64,000 nucleotides of DNA from Brachycybe producta. Taxonomy: Eukaryota > Arthropoda > Diplopoda > Playtdesmida > Andrognathidae. This document shows, piece after piece, positions 42,370 to 53,402 of the stretch. The stretch spans positions 7,207,984-7,271,983 of the forward strand of contig JAUPFP010000006.1 of the NCBI GenBank assembly GCA_036925085.1. Direction: 5' to 3'. Made by a program: the position numbers and the translations under genes. Position 1 is the stretch's first letter; each line of letters begins with the position of its first letter. Below the pieces are notes generated by a model. It saw only the letters and a list, made by a program, of their open reading frames with translations, was not told the DNA's origin and did no database searches.

Positions 42370-44795
42370 CTATGGTTGACGATGTTCAACTTCTTTACCA
42401 CGTTCATTGAAGAGATAATAATCGTCATCTTTGTCAAGGAAACATTTACACCGTTTTCTGTGTGCGTCATAGTGATTTTTATGGTACGAAGAAGCCAGCG
42501 TCATACAGAAGGACACACAATCAGCAGCTGACAAGATATGCCCATTTCGCAATTCGGGCTCCGCTTCTAAATCGTCAGTCTCGTCAAGATCAATGATTTT
42601 ACTTGAGCCATCATCGTAAAAACATTTGCAGTTTCGAGCAGCTTCATCAACAATTGCTTTTCCAGTCGCATCTTTCTCGCACAACAATTTGCATTGCCCG
42701 GTCAGCCTCGCCAAAGTTTGATTTTTCCTGTCAGCAACTACAAAACCTACAATGATATGACAATGGTGTTAATTTTATGGTGCATATACATTCTGAGCTA
42801 TGTAACTAGGATTATGAAACATGTCATAGTCATAGCTAAACCATTGACTGATGCCAAGTATTCTTGGTGAGCCAATTAGCCTGTAACGTAATATTTCATG
42901 TGACAAATACGTCTAGATAGTGACGGCCTTGCAAACGCGATAGTTCGGCGTTCGGTCCAAACCATCACATGTCGGTTATTGCAACGAACAAAAAGGGATT
43001 CGCCATACCAGTTGGGACGTCGTTCGTGACAAAAACGAGACGAGAAAACTGCTCGCCAGAAATGAGATATAGTGAGATCACTACCTTGGTTGCTGGTCGG
43101 GTGATAGTCACGTCCTACGGTTCGAAGACGTTAGCTGCTTGATCGCCAAACACACAAAATTGTGGCTAGCATTACATGTGATGCTACATTACACGCCCTT
43201 GACACATAGGACATTTAATTGGGTGCCAAGGTTTTGCGTCTATAGAAAATACATTGAGACCGCAACCTTAAACTTCATTTTGTCGCCAAAAAGTCTTTCA
43301 ATTGTCGCCTGTGTGTTTCAACCCTGACAAAGTATAATCCATCATCAAAGCCATATGTTCGATGACGTTCATATGAGACTCTACATGGCTGTTTTGTTAA
43401 TGCCATAGATTAGCAAACAATCACGTGTTTTTTTCAGTACTACGAGCTCGTAACAGCCAATCAGATGAATACACATCGTTGTCGCGCTCAACTCTTCTCA
43501 AATTTTAACTGATAAAAACAGGGTGTTCGCTTAAAACGAAAACACGAACTGGCACAGTTCCTAACTTCCGTTGTTTTCAAATCGCTCCAACGATGTGTAT
43601 TCATCTGATTGGCTGTTACGAGCTCGTAGTATAGAATATATATATATATATATATAATGAAATACATATATATGAAATACATTTTACTATATTGTTTTTG
43701 TTTACTATGAAACATTATGCATTCAGGATATTAATTGAAAATCAAATACAAAAATGGTATATATATTCTGGTGTTTGTATTTTCGAATACATTTTAAAAT
43801 ACTTTGCATCACCCTAACTTTGTTACAACAACTCTTAGGTTACAACAATTCTTAGTTTGCAACAATTGTTAAAAGAACATGCGAGAGTTGTCAAGTTTCG
43901 TTTGTGATTAAAGTAGAACCTCAATTATATTATCCGTCACTCATGGAACTAGAATGTTTGTCGGAACTCAATAAATATCGGATAATAATTATCAAATCGA
44001 ACATACAATAATTTAATAAATTGAACTAAAATACATTATCGTAAAATAAAAATATATTACACAAGTACATACATACAGTATGTACATATATTTTAAACAC
44101 AAAAAAAGTCAGTAATATTTTTTTTGTCTTGAAGACGACATCCGCGAATTAAGTCTACCCAAAGAGTCGGTTTATCAGAGGTCGGATTATCAAAAAACGC
44201 CTAACGCTAACTTTTCATTTTCCAGCGCTGCTATAGAGAAAAATATTAACGGGTAAACGGGGCCTTCGATTGCAAAAGCAGCAAAATATAAGGCAAAATT
44301 ACACGATTTTTTCTTACGAATTGGTCATATACATTAAATGCAAAGTGTTTTACACCAGCCATAACCTTGGCTTTGTAATAAAATCGTACAAAAAAAGATG
44401 GAATCACTTTTTGTAAATTTCTTTTTCTAAAGTTTGTGCCAAAAAAGGACTTTTTGTTCATCACAACCAGAGTAAAGTGGTCACAGTGAAAAATCGCTTA
44501 ACAAGAAAAGTGAAATGGTAATCTTAGTGACCGGACAGAAAATACATTTCGTATTATCCGATTTTTCGTGTTAAACAGTTTTCCATGTACTTTAAGTTTT
44601 AATTACCTTCAATTTATAGTGTAGGCCTATCTAGGCATCTACAGTGTACATGTATATTTACAAATTTTACTTGCGAAACAGAAAACAATAATTTTCTAAT
44701 GCCTTACCGTCCACTGCATTAAATTCAAGGAGAAGTTGGAAGACAATCGAAAGTATTCCAACAGCAGACGTCGCCATAAACATTTTTCCAACCAT
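42370..44795 (-). CDS. Small secreted cysteine-rich protein, gene 4 (intact, opposite strand)
   Basis: Minus-strand exons are 44795-44708 (signal peptide, TSAVGILSIVFQLLLEF core) and 42746-42370. The donor GTAAGG and acceptor TTGTAG give a phase-1 intron, the same phase as genes 1-3. The product is 154 residues. Mature cysteines keep the family spacing exactly: CX3C-X16-CXC (QCKLLC, NCKCF) and CX3C-X19-CXC (DCVSFC, RCKCF), followed in each module by Asp/Gly-rich turns (DDGSSKI; DKDDDYYL). Acidic residues are concentrated between the modules. It is the most diverged copy and inverted, so it belongs to an older duplication than genes 1-3. The intron carries a mariner-type MITE. Function unknown; the CX3C/CXC pairs suggest but do not prove a two-disulfide helix-hairpin fold per module. 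Confidence 0.75.
43440..43629. mobile_element. Mariner-type MITE in the intron of gene 4
   Basis: 190 bp with 42-bp near-identical inverted ends starting CTACGAGCTCGTAACAGCC. TA lies on both sides (43438-43439, 43630-43631). Non-coding. Confidence 0.85.
43915..44590. mobile_element. Possible decayed pogo/Tigger-like element
   Basis: AGTAGAACCTCAATTATA with ATTATCCG on the left and ATTATCCGATTTTTCGTG with AAACAG on the right resemble the GTAGAACCT...CCGA-type ends of pogo relatives. A similar GTAGAACGTCGATTATCGG block is at 48839. Weak call. Confidence 0.3.
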
Positions 44796-44799
44796 ATTG

Positions 44800-45360
44800 C
44801 ACCTTAAAACCAATAATAATCATTATTTTTCTCTGTTTACGTTTTAAAAGGGAAAAATACTAATAACCACATAAATATATCGCTCCGATTTATTTCTATC
44901 GTAGATTTTAAGTAGATTTTACATATATGTCAGCTAGTAGCACGGGTATAAACACCCCCCAATTTAAATTTGGATATCTCATAAGCTCTAATTAGCTACA
45001 AATTTGAAACTCGTGATATTCATTTAAAAGAAATTAACATATAATTTAAAAAAAAAAAAGAATTATTGGCCTTTTTTATATTTTCAACAGTACATTACTT
45101 GTTTTCGCCATTTTGGGAAAAAATAATTCTTCTTTCGGTGCAAACGGGTTATTAGTAAAATTTAATGTTGAAACGGTTTATCAAAAATGGAGAAAAAATA
45201 ATGGAAATAAATATTTCAAAAACCACATTAAAAAAGTTTTAAAAAATGTTTTAAAAACTAGAAGAGTAACAGAATCCCTTTAAGAGTTTTCAATGCCATT
45301 CATTATACAAAATAATCTTGACTGATGCTTTTACTCTTAAGACTTGTTAACAAAGATGTT
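44800..45360. other. AT-rich 5' flank of gene 4, no other gene seen
   Basis: It should contain the promoter and possibly a 5' untranslated exon of the minus-strand gene (a TTTTAAG acceptor-like site sits next to the ATG), but I cannot place them. Confidence 0.4.
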
Positions 45361-45362
45361 CT

Positions 45363-45955
45363 GGGGCCCGTTTCACAAAACTACAAGTCTTGTTAGTAAC
45401 AAGTAAATTTGTACAAGTTTGTAAAATTTCAACTTACTAGCGTTTCACAAAAGTGCAACTGTACACTTGTAAATACAAGTGTATTCCTACAATTATACAA
45501 GTGAAACTACAAAAGATCCTTTGTAGCTAACAAGTGTAGTAGACAAACTTGTTACTGACACTTGTTACCAATCAAATATTTTCTACCTAACTCAAAAGGT
45601 AGGTAGGTTGTTTTGAAATTAAACAGAATGTCCTTCACTATCTCGTATTTTTTTTTAAAATACACTATTCCATAATGCAACACTTTTAGACGTTTTTGGC
45701 ACTATGGATTTTCACATAAAGGAAAAAAAATGTATTTAATTAATACTGACACACTACACTTGTTGGGAACAAGTCAAATTTCACTTGTTCCCAACAAGTT
45801 GTTGCCGAAAACATGTTACCTAGACTTGTAAGATACAATTGTTACTCACAAGACATGTCGTTTTGTGTACAGATATTCGTGAAACACCTGTAACTAACAA
45901 GTTGTGATTACAAGGACTTGTAACCTACAATTGTTATGGACAAGACTAGGGCCAG
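45363..45955. mobile_element. GGGCCCGTTTCAC-ended MITE built of ACTTGT/ACAAGT motifs
   Basis: Begins GGGGCCCGTTTCACAAA and ends around ACTAGGGCCAGCCC. The interior contains many ACTTGT and ACAAGT hexamers in both orientations, making it a dense self-complementary region. Non-coding. Confidence 0.5.
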
Positions 45956-47027
45956 CCCGGTTTGCATCACCTCTATTTCAACGATCGCATCTAATATGCA
46001 GCTGATTTAACAATTTATAAAATATTCATCTTTAACAAGGAAATATTCAACTTGCGCCATCTCGTATTTACCATTTGTCTAAGTACTAGTAATACATCAG
46101 TTTAAAATAATTCATTTGACATTTCATATGAAGTACTTAATATACAGTATTATCATAGTTATTATGACAAATATTATGACAAATATTATGACAAATATTA
46201 AACGGTAAATTTATAAGTGAAGCTTCTGTTCACAGTATATATTAGCCACTGATATCAAAAATACAAAATTTAAATGTGCAGCTTACCAAACTTTCAGTTT
46301 TCTTACAGAAGGTAGGCAGAGAAGGATGAGGACTAGAAAATTACGACTAGTATATTATGTAAAAAAAATTATCTACACCTTATATGTCTGCTGGGGTCTT
46401 TTGTTAAACTTTTAATAAAAAGGTTAAACACATGTAGTAAAAATGTGTAGGATAGATAGTATACTGATACAGAATTTGCGGAAATAAGATGTTTTGAATA
46501 AAAAAAAAGCGTACAGGGTGTCCCTAGAAAAATCTATTCATCAATTAATAAAAAAATGACAAAAAAAAAACAACGCAGGCTATTTTAAAATTGCGACAAA
46601 ATGATTATTATTGAAATGTCTTAATTAAAATTGTCAGAAGGTCAGCTTCCCAGGGTACATTGCAGTTTTGTAACACAATGAATATACCTACAGTAGAAAC
46701 CGCTTTACACAAAATTAAAGGAGTAAAGATATTCGAATTTCGTGTTAAAAATAATTTAAGAATGTGAAAAAATTGTTAATATTCAAAACTTATACCTTGG
46801 TTAAGCCGACTTTTTTTTAAGATGTTGTGGTTATGCATATAAGGTGGCTTTAAAGATATTTATTTTGGTTTCGTCCTCCCAGGACAAGTACAGGACAAGA
46901 AGACTTATAAACTAAGGTAAAACGTATGTACAGTATATAAATTAATATCTATGTTATATCCTGTACGGCTATCTTGTTCCCTCACCCACAGTTTTCAGAC
47001 AATTTATATTTTTAGCAAACGCTTTAG
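45956..47027. other. AT-rich, no gene seen
   Basis: Contains three tandem ATTATGACAAAT units (about 46160-46200) and a GTAGAAACCGCTTTACACAA block near 46693 that may be another pogo-like end. Nothing coding. Confidence 0.4.
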
Positions 47028-47360
47028 AAACTAGAATATTTCATAATAATGCTAAAAAAATTTTCATGATGATGATATCTTTAAAAAATAGACTTTTTAT
47101 GACAATTTGAAAACGGCGAAAATAGTTTTCATGAAATGTTAGTGGAAAAAAACAAAAAAAGTGTCATTTTCAAACTGAACTATACAATGTTTCTTTTTTA
47201 AGATAACCTTTTTAACATAACCTTCTACCATTCTAGTTTTGAAAACAATTTGAATTTTTAAGTAATGCTGTTTTTAAAAGACGTCCACTTGACATTTTTT
47301 GCGTCCAAATTTTACAAAACAGGTATGATGCATAGCATTAGCCACTGCAGTGGCGCCGTC
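47028..47360 (+). repeat. Dispersed repeat, copy 2
   Basis: Counterpart of 41998-42325, ending CATAGCATTAGCCACTGCAG, then TGGCGC. Confidence 0.6.
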
Positions 47361-47454
47361 CGAAAAAAAAACTGTTAAAAACTTCGGTAAAATTAGTTAT
47401 AACTCCATTGACAACCAACAGAAGCGTTCACTAACAAAAACTGGCGATTGTTGC

Positions 47455-47635
47455 AATTTCGGTAGTACCCGGATCGCCAATATCACCTTGTGGCAACCCT
47501 GAGTGCCACATTGTTTTTTTTTATTATTAATAATTTAATAATTAATATTATTTCATTTATTTGTAACTTCTTATTGAATAATATAGGATTCGGATTTGGA
47601 TTCGAGTAAATTTAGGATTCGTCCCACCTCTAAAA
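47455..47635. mobile_element. Fragment of the hAT MITE family found in receptor gene B
   Basis: In reverse orientation it matches 51368-51600, sharing GTGGGACGAATCCTA and the GTGCCAC...CACCTTGTGGC block. Truncated on one side. Confidence 0.55.
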
Positions 47636-48234
47636 AAACATAAAATGAGGAATGGAAGTATATTTCGTGTTAAATGGTTCACTGTATGTACTTTGTCAAA
47701 GGGTGTAAACATTTTTTCTAGGACATCCTGTACAACATCAATCAAATATAATTCTATCATTCAATACTATGAACTGTTAAAAATTTTCCATTACAGTTTA
47801 GAAAAGGAAACCCGGTTCTTTAATGAAAAAGTAGCATGTGATCGGTAATATTTGAAACACAAACTTGCGTGCGAAAAGATGAGTTTAGAATACGTCATAG
47901 TCACGTCAAACCTACGTCCCCCACAATGCATTGTTTGCTGCCAAACAAATGATGATCTACATTTTCTGTGTCCGTAATCTTTCCAACCAATCAGCACCAT
48001 TTAGAATGACGTGTTCAATCTAGGTTACTTACAACACAATATAAAACGCATGTATGTACTGGCAAGTGGCAACGAAATTCAAGGTCAGCAATATCCGGCT
48101 TCAGCGCTTCGCCTCAAGCCCCAAAATTTATTTTTCTAGTGGCGAGCGGAGTGAGCCACACAAGTTTCGCACCATTTTTTTTTTCTTCAATATAGCAAAA
48201 ATGCGTAAACACATTTGAAACTTAAGTAACTGTT

Positions 48235-48530
48235 AAATATTAGTAGATCTAACTTTTCACTTGAGTTTATGAGAGGCTCCCGAGGACCACCCAATTCTGA
48301 GAAGTTCCCGAGGGCTTTACAGTTTCGATATGCTCAGGGGGCTTCTTAGTTTTGAAAGACTCCAGAGCGCCTTCCAGTTTAGAGAGGCTTCTTGGGAACC
48401 TCGCAATTCCGAGAACATTCATACACCTTACACATGAACCTTCAATGCAAATTACACATGAACATTCAATGCACCTTTCACGTGAACATTCAATGCACCT
48501 TACAAATAAACATTCATGCACCTTTTCGAA
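48235..48530. repeat. Two minisatellite-like blocks
   Basis: 48265-48415 has imperfect units with GAGAGGCT(C/T)CC(G/T) and CCAATTCTGAGAA. 48416-48520 has four imperfect 27-bp units containing ACATGAACATTCAATGCACC. Open frames over these are repeat artefacts. Confidence 0.6.
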
Positions 48531-49194
48531 ATACATATTTATAAATAAAACCATTGTTACGTGCACCAATTAGTACTGTATAAAAGAAAATGTTTTGTGC
48601 ACGCCCAACCTGAAGGACCTGTGCAAACAGAATTTGCCAACTTGCCACCCAGGACGGTATGACCTTGCCGCCCGGGCCAGTATGTGTCTGACAACAAGAG
48701 ATGGCAGCTGAAAATATTGGCCACATAAAATAATAACCGGTACCCATAACAGGATAAACAATGTATAACAGATGGCCCTATTGTATTTCTGACTCTCTTG
48801 CACATTTTTCCTACCATAGAAACCCATACAAAGCAGAGTAGAACGTCGATTATCGGAACTAATGGAGGAAATTAATAGTTCTGATAATCGAAAGTTCATA
48901 TAATCGAACTCCCAATAAAAAAAGTGGAGAAAAGTAAGAAAAAGCCGATTGCAAAGAAATTTTTATTTCCATACAGAATTTAAAATAGAAATTTAAAATA
49001 AATACATACAGTGTAAACTGTATGTATTTTACACTACTAAATTCCAAAATTACTATTTATTTGAAATAACGATAATTTACATTTGAACCAGTGAGATCAG
49101 AAACTGCACTAGTCAACAACTTTTCCTATTGACTCATGCAGTTTCTGAACAGGCATCTCTGCCCAGCAGTAAAATTTTGTTAGCCCCGCCCTTT

Positions 49195-49400
49195 TATAAA
49201 TCCTTGTGCTTTTAAAAGCTTTTCGGGACATCTGGGGCCAGTTGAGCGGTCCTGAGGCATGAAATATTTTCTTATATACTCTTGGCTTTTAACCCATTTT
49301 TTCGAATTTTAAAAATTCTTCAATCCTTGCGCTTTTCCAAGCTTTTTTGGACTTATGGGATCAGATGAGTGCTCCAGAGGCATTTTAGAATTTTTAGAGC
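49195..49400. repeat. Two-unit direct repeat, about 120 bp
   Basis: ATCCTTGTGCTTTTAAAAGC...CCTGAGGCA and ATCCTTGCGCTTTTCCAAGC...CCAGAGGCA are successive diverged copies. Confidence 0.6.
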
Positions 49401-49403
49401 AGG

Positions 49404-49675
49404 CATGTGCAACTTCTAAGAGTGTAGGCCCGATAGCAGATTTTAAATATACCCGCAAGCCCATACCATATATGATGTTTATTGTAACGAATATAATTTT
49501 TTAAAGTTCGCTTTACGAATAAAATTAACTTGAGCTTAAAACAGATCACAGGGACAGGTTCTGGAAATATGCTCGCAGGTCATATTCAGTGAAATTTAGA
49601 GAACTCCTCATGAGCCTTATAAAATCAGAGCGGCACCGGATGCGGCCCGCGGGCCATACGCTGCACATGTATGTG
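49404..49675. mobile_element. hAT-like MITE (CAGGCATGTGCAAC ends)
   Basis: The left end is CAGGCATGTGCAACTTC. The right end contains GCGGCCCGCGGGCCATA and TGCACATGTATG, the arrangement typical of Charlie-type hAT elements. Target duplication not clear. Confidence 0.65.
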
Positions 49676-50450
49676 TTTAGATTTTTTTGATGGGGCACAT
49701 GGAGAATTTCCCTATTTCCCTGTGGCTCAGTCTGGGCCTGACCAAATTTCAGCATTGAGAGTTGGCCCTTCGTGGATGAGCCCCTATGTAGACCATTAAA
49801 ATCTTTAAAGATAAGATTTTAACGTCAATTACATTTATTATTATTTTTACAAGCTTTTATTTAACTTGACGTGACCGTTGTCCGTTTGCGTGGACTTGTA
49901 TTTTTCCTGTTTTAAACAACTTAATTCCCCTTAATCTAAAGAGCTGAAATTTTGTACACTGCAGCCTATATTAGTGCGACCTGTTAATCCACCGAATTTT
50001 GACGTATTCTCCTCGAATTACCTGTCCAGGATCCGTTATAGGAGGGTACCTTAAATAACGTACTTTTCAACAAAATAAAAAAATTACACTACTGTAGCCT
50101 TTAAAATCAAAAACATACCTTAGTAGAAATAAAAGCTTGTACCGAAAAACCTAGTTTTTTTTTATATTTACTAGTTATCTCTTTAAAAATAAAACCTTGA
50201 ATATCTTTCTTTGCAGTCCACAATCGTCATGCTTAAAAAAAGCGCACTGAGCTACAGCACCAGAAGTTCCATACTCGCAGCTCCTAGTTTGTTCGTCTAC
50301 GCTTCTGTGCTTGTATGTCGTCGTGGTGGTAACAAAAGGCAAAATTAAACTATAAAAAATATAGAACAATTTATTCACTCGTCAATCGAAACAGACCTGC
50401 TTGACAAAAATTATAGATATTTATAAAAGCGTCCACCCTAAGCAAATGAC
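49676..50450. other. 3' flank of receptor gene B
   Basis: 50180-50400 aligns with 60740-60960 downstream of gene C (shared CCTTGAATATCTTTCTTTG-like and GGTAACAACAAAA-like blocks). It is either a common 3' untranslated region or simply duplicated flank. No open frame is shared. Confidence 0.5.
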
Positions 50451-52847
50451 TCAAGTCCAAGTAGTGTTGTTACAAGTTGAATTTAGCAGGCTTTCCGAGT
50501 TGTTCTGAACATCACTGTTGTCATCGACAAACTGGAACATCACGATCACATACGTAACAACAACGCCAAACAGCTTCAATAAACCATAAGTTTACAAATA
50601 TTAGAAATTATTATACAAAGAAAACTTATTAACTTCAACAGAATACCGTGGTCAAGAGAGATTTATTTATCGGAAAGAAATCTGATGCCGTGAAAGTCAA
50701 CGGATGACCACTGAACATAAGTACCATAAAATGAATCTTGGAACATAAAATTGGTAATTACACACCTTCAATATTAATTGTAATGTGAATAAAAACAGGA
50801 AGCAGTTATTACCTCATTCGTCACGGCCTGTGGAGTATTTTCAGGCAGTTTGACTGCAAAAAGAACAGATTGTGCCTTGACAGCCTGCAATTGAAATGAA
50901 TTAATTTTAAAGACACTCGTTGCAGTTGGAAAAATCTGCATCTGTAAAGGTTATAACTTATAACTTTAGAAATTAAAAGATATAGCTCTTTTATCTATTA
51001 ATGACATCCATATCCAAGTTTGCAGTAATTGGCGAGATGGACACAATCATATTGAAAGCTACAGGGGATACGCACCACATAGATGGCACTGATTGTTGAA
51101 AATTAAAGCTCTCTTAGGATAACATCCCTTTCAGAGCATCTGCAGCACTCTTGTCTTTGGCATGGTCCCTTTAGAAGCAAGCATGGTTTAAAAACTATAA
51201 TACTACTAGCAAGATCAGTAGAAACAGAAAGGAATTGCTTGAGTTATTTTGCGCCCCTTTCACCCATAAACGCAGGATGGGTACATAAAGTTTAGACAAA
51301 ATAATTTGGAGCACCATGTGTCATATTTTTACCTCACTTTTGCAAGAAAATCACAATGTCATTATTCAAAATTAGACGTGGGGCGAATCCTAAATTTTCT
51401 CGATTCCGAATCCAAATTCTAAAAGGTTCTCGAATCCTTCGAATCTCCCAAATCCTTCATATAAAACTCCTATATTATTCATGAAGAAGATACAAACAAA
51501 TGAAATAATATTAAAAATTAAATTATTAATAGTAAAAAAAACAGTGTGGCACTCAGGGTCGCAGCCACAAGGTGATATTGGAGATCCGGATAATCACCGA
51601 AATTGCAAGAATCGCAGTTTTTTGTTAGTGAACGCTTTTATTGGACGTCAATAGTGTTTAAACTAAATTTAACAGTTTTTTTTAGTTTAGGATTCGAAAG
51701 ATTCGAAAGACGAAAAAAGCACGATGATTCGAGTTTTCGAATCTCGTACATTTTTTCAAGATTCGCAGGATTCGAGGATTCGAATGTCCCATCCCTATTC
51801 AAAATGATAGAAAAATAAATAAAAAAAAAATAAACATACTTCACAAGATGTTGAATGTGCCATTAAACATAAAACCATAGTTATAATTGCTGGAACTAAT
51901 ATAACAAAAATAAACAAAACTCCATAGAAAGTAAAAAGAAATTCAAAGTCTAGATTCAAAATAGCAGAAAACATCAGAACGCAAAATTCCACAGTGTTTA
52001 ATGTAAGAATTAGTAGCATTGCAGGTGCTAGCAATACATTTATATCCTTTCCCAATTCAAAAACAGCTTGAAATGTTTGACGAATTTCTTGCAGATTATT
52101 AAGTAAATTATCATCTAATTTCTCAATGGACAAAACCTGAATGGACAAAGACTTGTTCAATGACTCCAAACTGACAATCAGAACTTGTTGAAATGTAACG
52201 TAAGTCATAATCGTAGTAAACAAACTTATGGTAATACCAATAGATCCAATACTGCCGATTATCCAGCCATACTGCATATAAAAATACGCCAAAAAATTAA
52301 TAAATTGTTCAGGAATGTACATTACGAGAAAGCCACAAATAAACAAATTAATGTTTAACTTCAGGCGTTTCAGTTTAGACACATAAAGGTAATCCAAATT
52401 ATCAAATGCCGCAAGTGTTGCACTCATTTTCTTTGACTTCAATAATAAATTCAGCGAGCACGCAACACCTCGACAATATCTAGATATAACCCAGAGGCTA
52501 CAAGCAACAACAGATATACCGATTTGACCGCCACACTTAAATGAGTCATTTAGATGCGTCACTTCGTTGTAGACTGTAAACAGCTGAATTGGCAAAAATA
52601 ATGCCGGGAAAAAGAAACAGAAAAGAAAACCGTGAACAAAATTAGGAACCAGTTTGCACTCGTACAATCCTCGTAACGGCAAAACTCCTAAACACTTTCC
52701 AGTAATCCCTACAGGACGGTAGAGTTCATATATGCTACCAGTAGAAGTGGCACGTTTCTTGGTGTCTCGAAATTCACCATTGTATTCAATTTGATAAACG
52801 CTGTCGTTCATTTCAATTGCATGAAATTGATTCATAGCGACATCCAT
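50451..52847 (-). CDS. Gustatory-receptor-like seven-helix chemoreceptor, gene B (4 exons)
   Basis: Minus-strand exons are 52847-51840, 50884-50813, 50736-50647 and 50573-50451, giving 430 residues. All introns are phase 0 with GTATGT, GTAATA and GTATTC donors. The N-terminal LYRPVGITGKCLGVLPL and the LYECKLVPNF before helix 1 match genes A and C. Exon 2 encodes VKLPENTPQAVTNE, exon 3 FTASDFFPINKSLLTT, and exon 4 TYVIVMFQF, the Gr signature, followed by an Asn/Ser/Thr-rich tail ending TTWT. I start at MDVAM because the longer frame begins with a TTG and the MD start is shared. A 425-bp hAT MITE sits in intron 1. The protein should be a plasma-membrane chemoreceptor of sensory neurons; ligand unknown. 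Confidence 0.9.
51373..51797. mobile_element. hAT MITE in intron 1 of receptor gene B
   Basis: Ends TAGACGTGGGGCGAATCC and TAGGGATGGGACATTCGAAT (second as reverse complement). The 8-bp duplication TTCAAAAT occurs at 51365-51372 and 51798-51805. Contains repeated GATTCGAA motifs. Non-coding. Confidence 0.85.
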
Positions 52848-52946
52848 TCTGTTATTTGTGTGAACGCAATATCTCAAAATATGTCAGGATTCTTTAAGAA
52901 ACCAGTTGCATTGAACTAAAATAGTTTCCTACATTTCTAACTATAG

Positions 52947-52963
52947 CTATGAATAGCACAAGA
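52947..52963 (-). promoter_or_regulatory. Conserved 17-mer upstream of gene B
   Basis: CTATGAATAGCACAAGA (plus reading), 100 bp before the ATG, identical to the blocks before genes A and C. Confidence 0.45.
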
Positions 52964-53402
52964 TAGTCACACACACTGACGACTTCAGAACAAAGTTGTG
53001 CATCATCTGTTATCCAGGAGAAAGTGACTAAAGAAGAAGAAACTTTATTAACAAACAAAGTGTGCTGCCTACATATTGTAGGTTGCTATAATACACAGCA
53101 TACTAATCAGTCGAAAGACAATAATGGAATACGAAACGAGTGAATATAAGAGAAAGAAATGAAAAAACGAAAAAGTTAACATTAATTGACAATTTAGGTA
53201 TAGATATGGTTGTGTATAATGTGGATCGTTGAGGTCAGCACCTCCTCTGCGATGATCTTAATCTGAGAATAATCCAGGTTGAATTCGGTCCAATGCTCAT
53301 GGCCATAGAATGTGTATTCTTATAATTTGATGCAACTACATCTGAACACTATCTACTTTGTATACTTTTTACTGAATAAAAATAAACGCTTCAGACCCTT
53401 TA

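Noticed and set aside
48267-48569. Minus-strand cysteine-rich frame (ERCIECSC repeats)
   Set aside because: It is the translation of the 27-bp minisatellite, without signal peptide or splice structure, and not related to the CX3C/CXC family.
52848-52877. N-terminal extension of receptor gene B (and the like at 63740-63769 in gene C)
   Set aside because: The longer frames begin with TTG. Gene A has no such extension with a Met, and all copies share an MD start.
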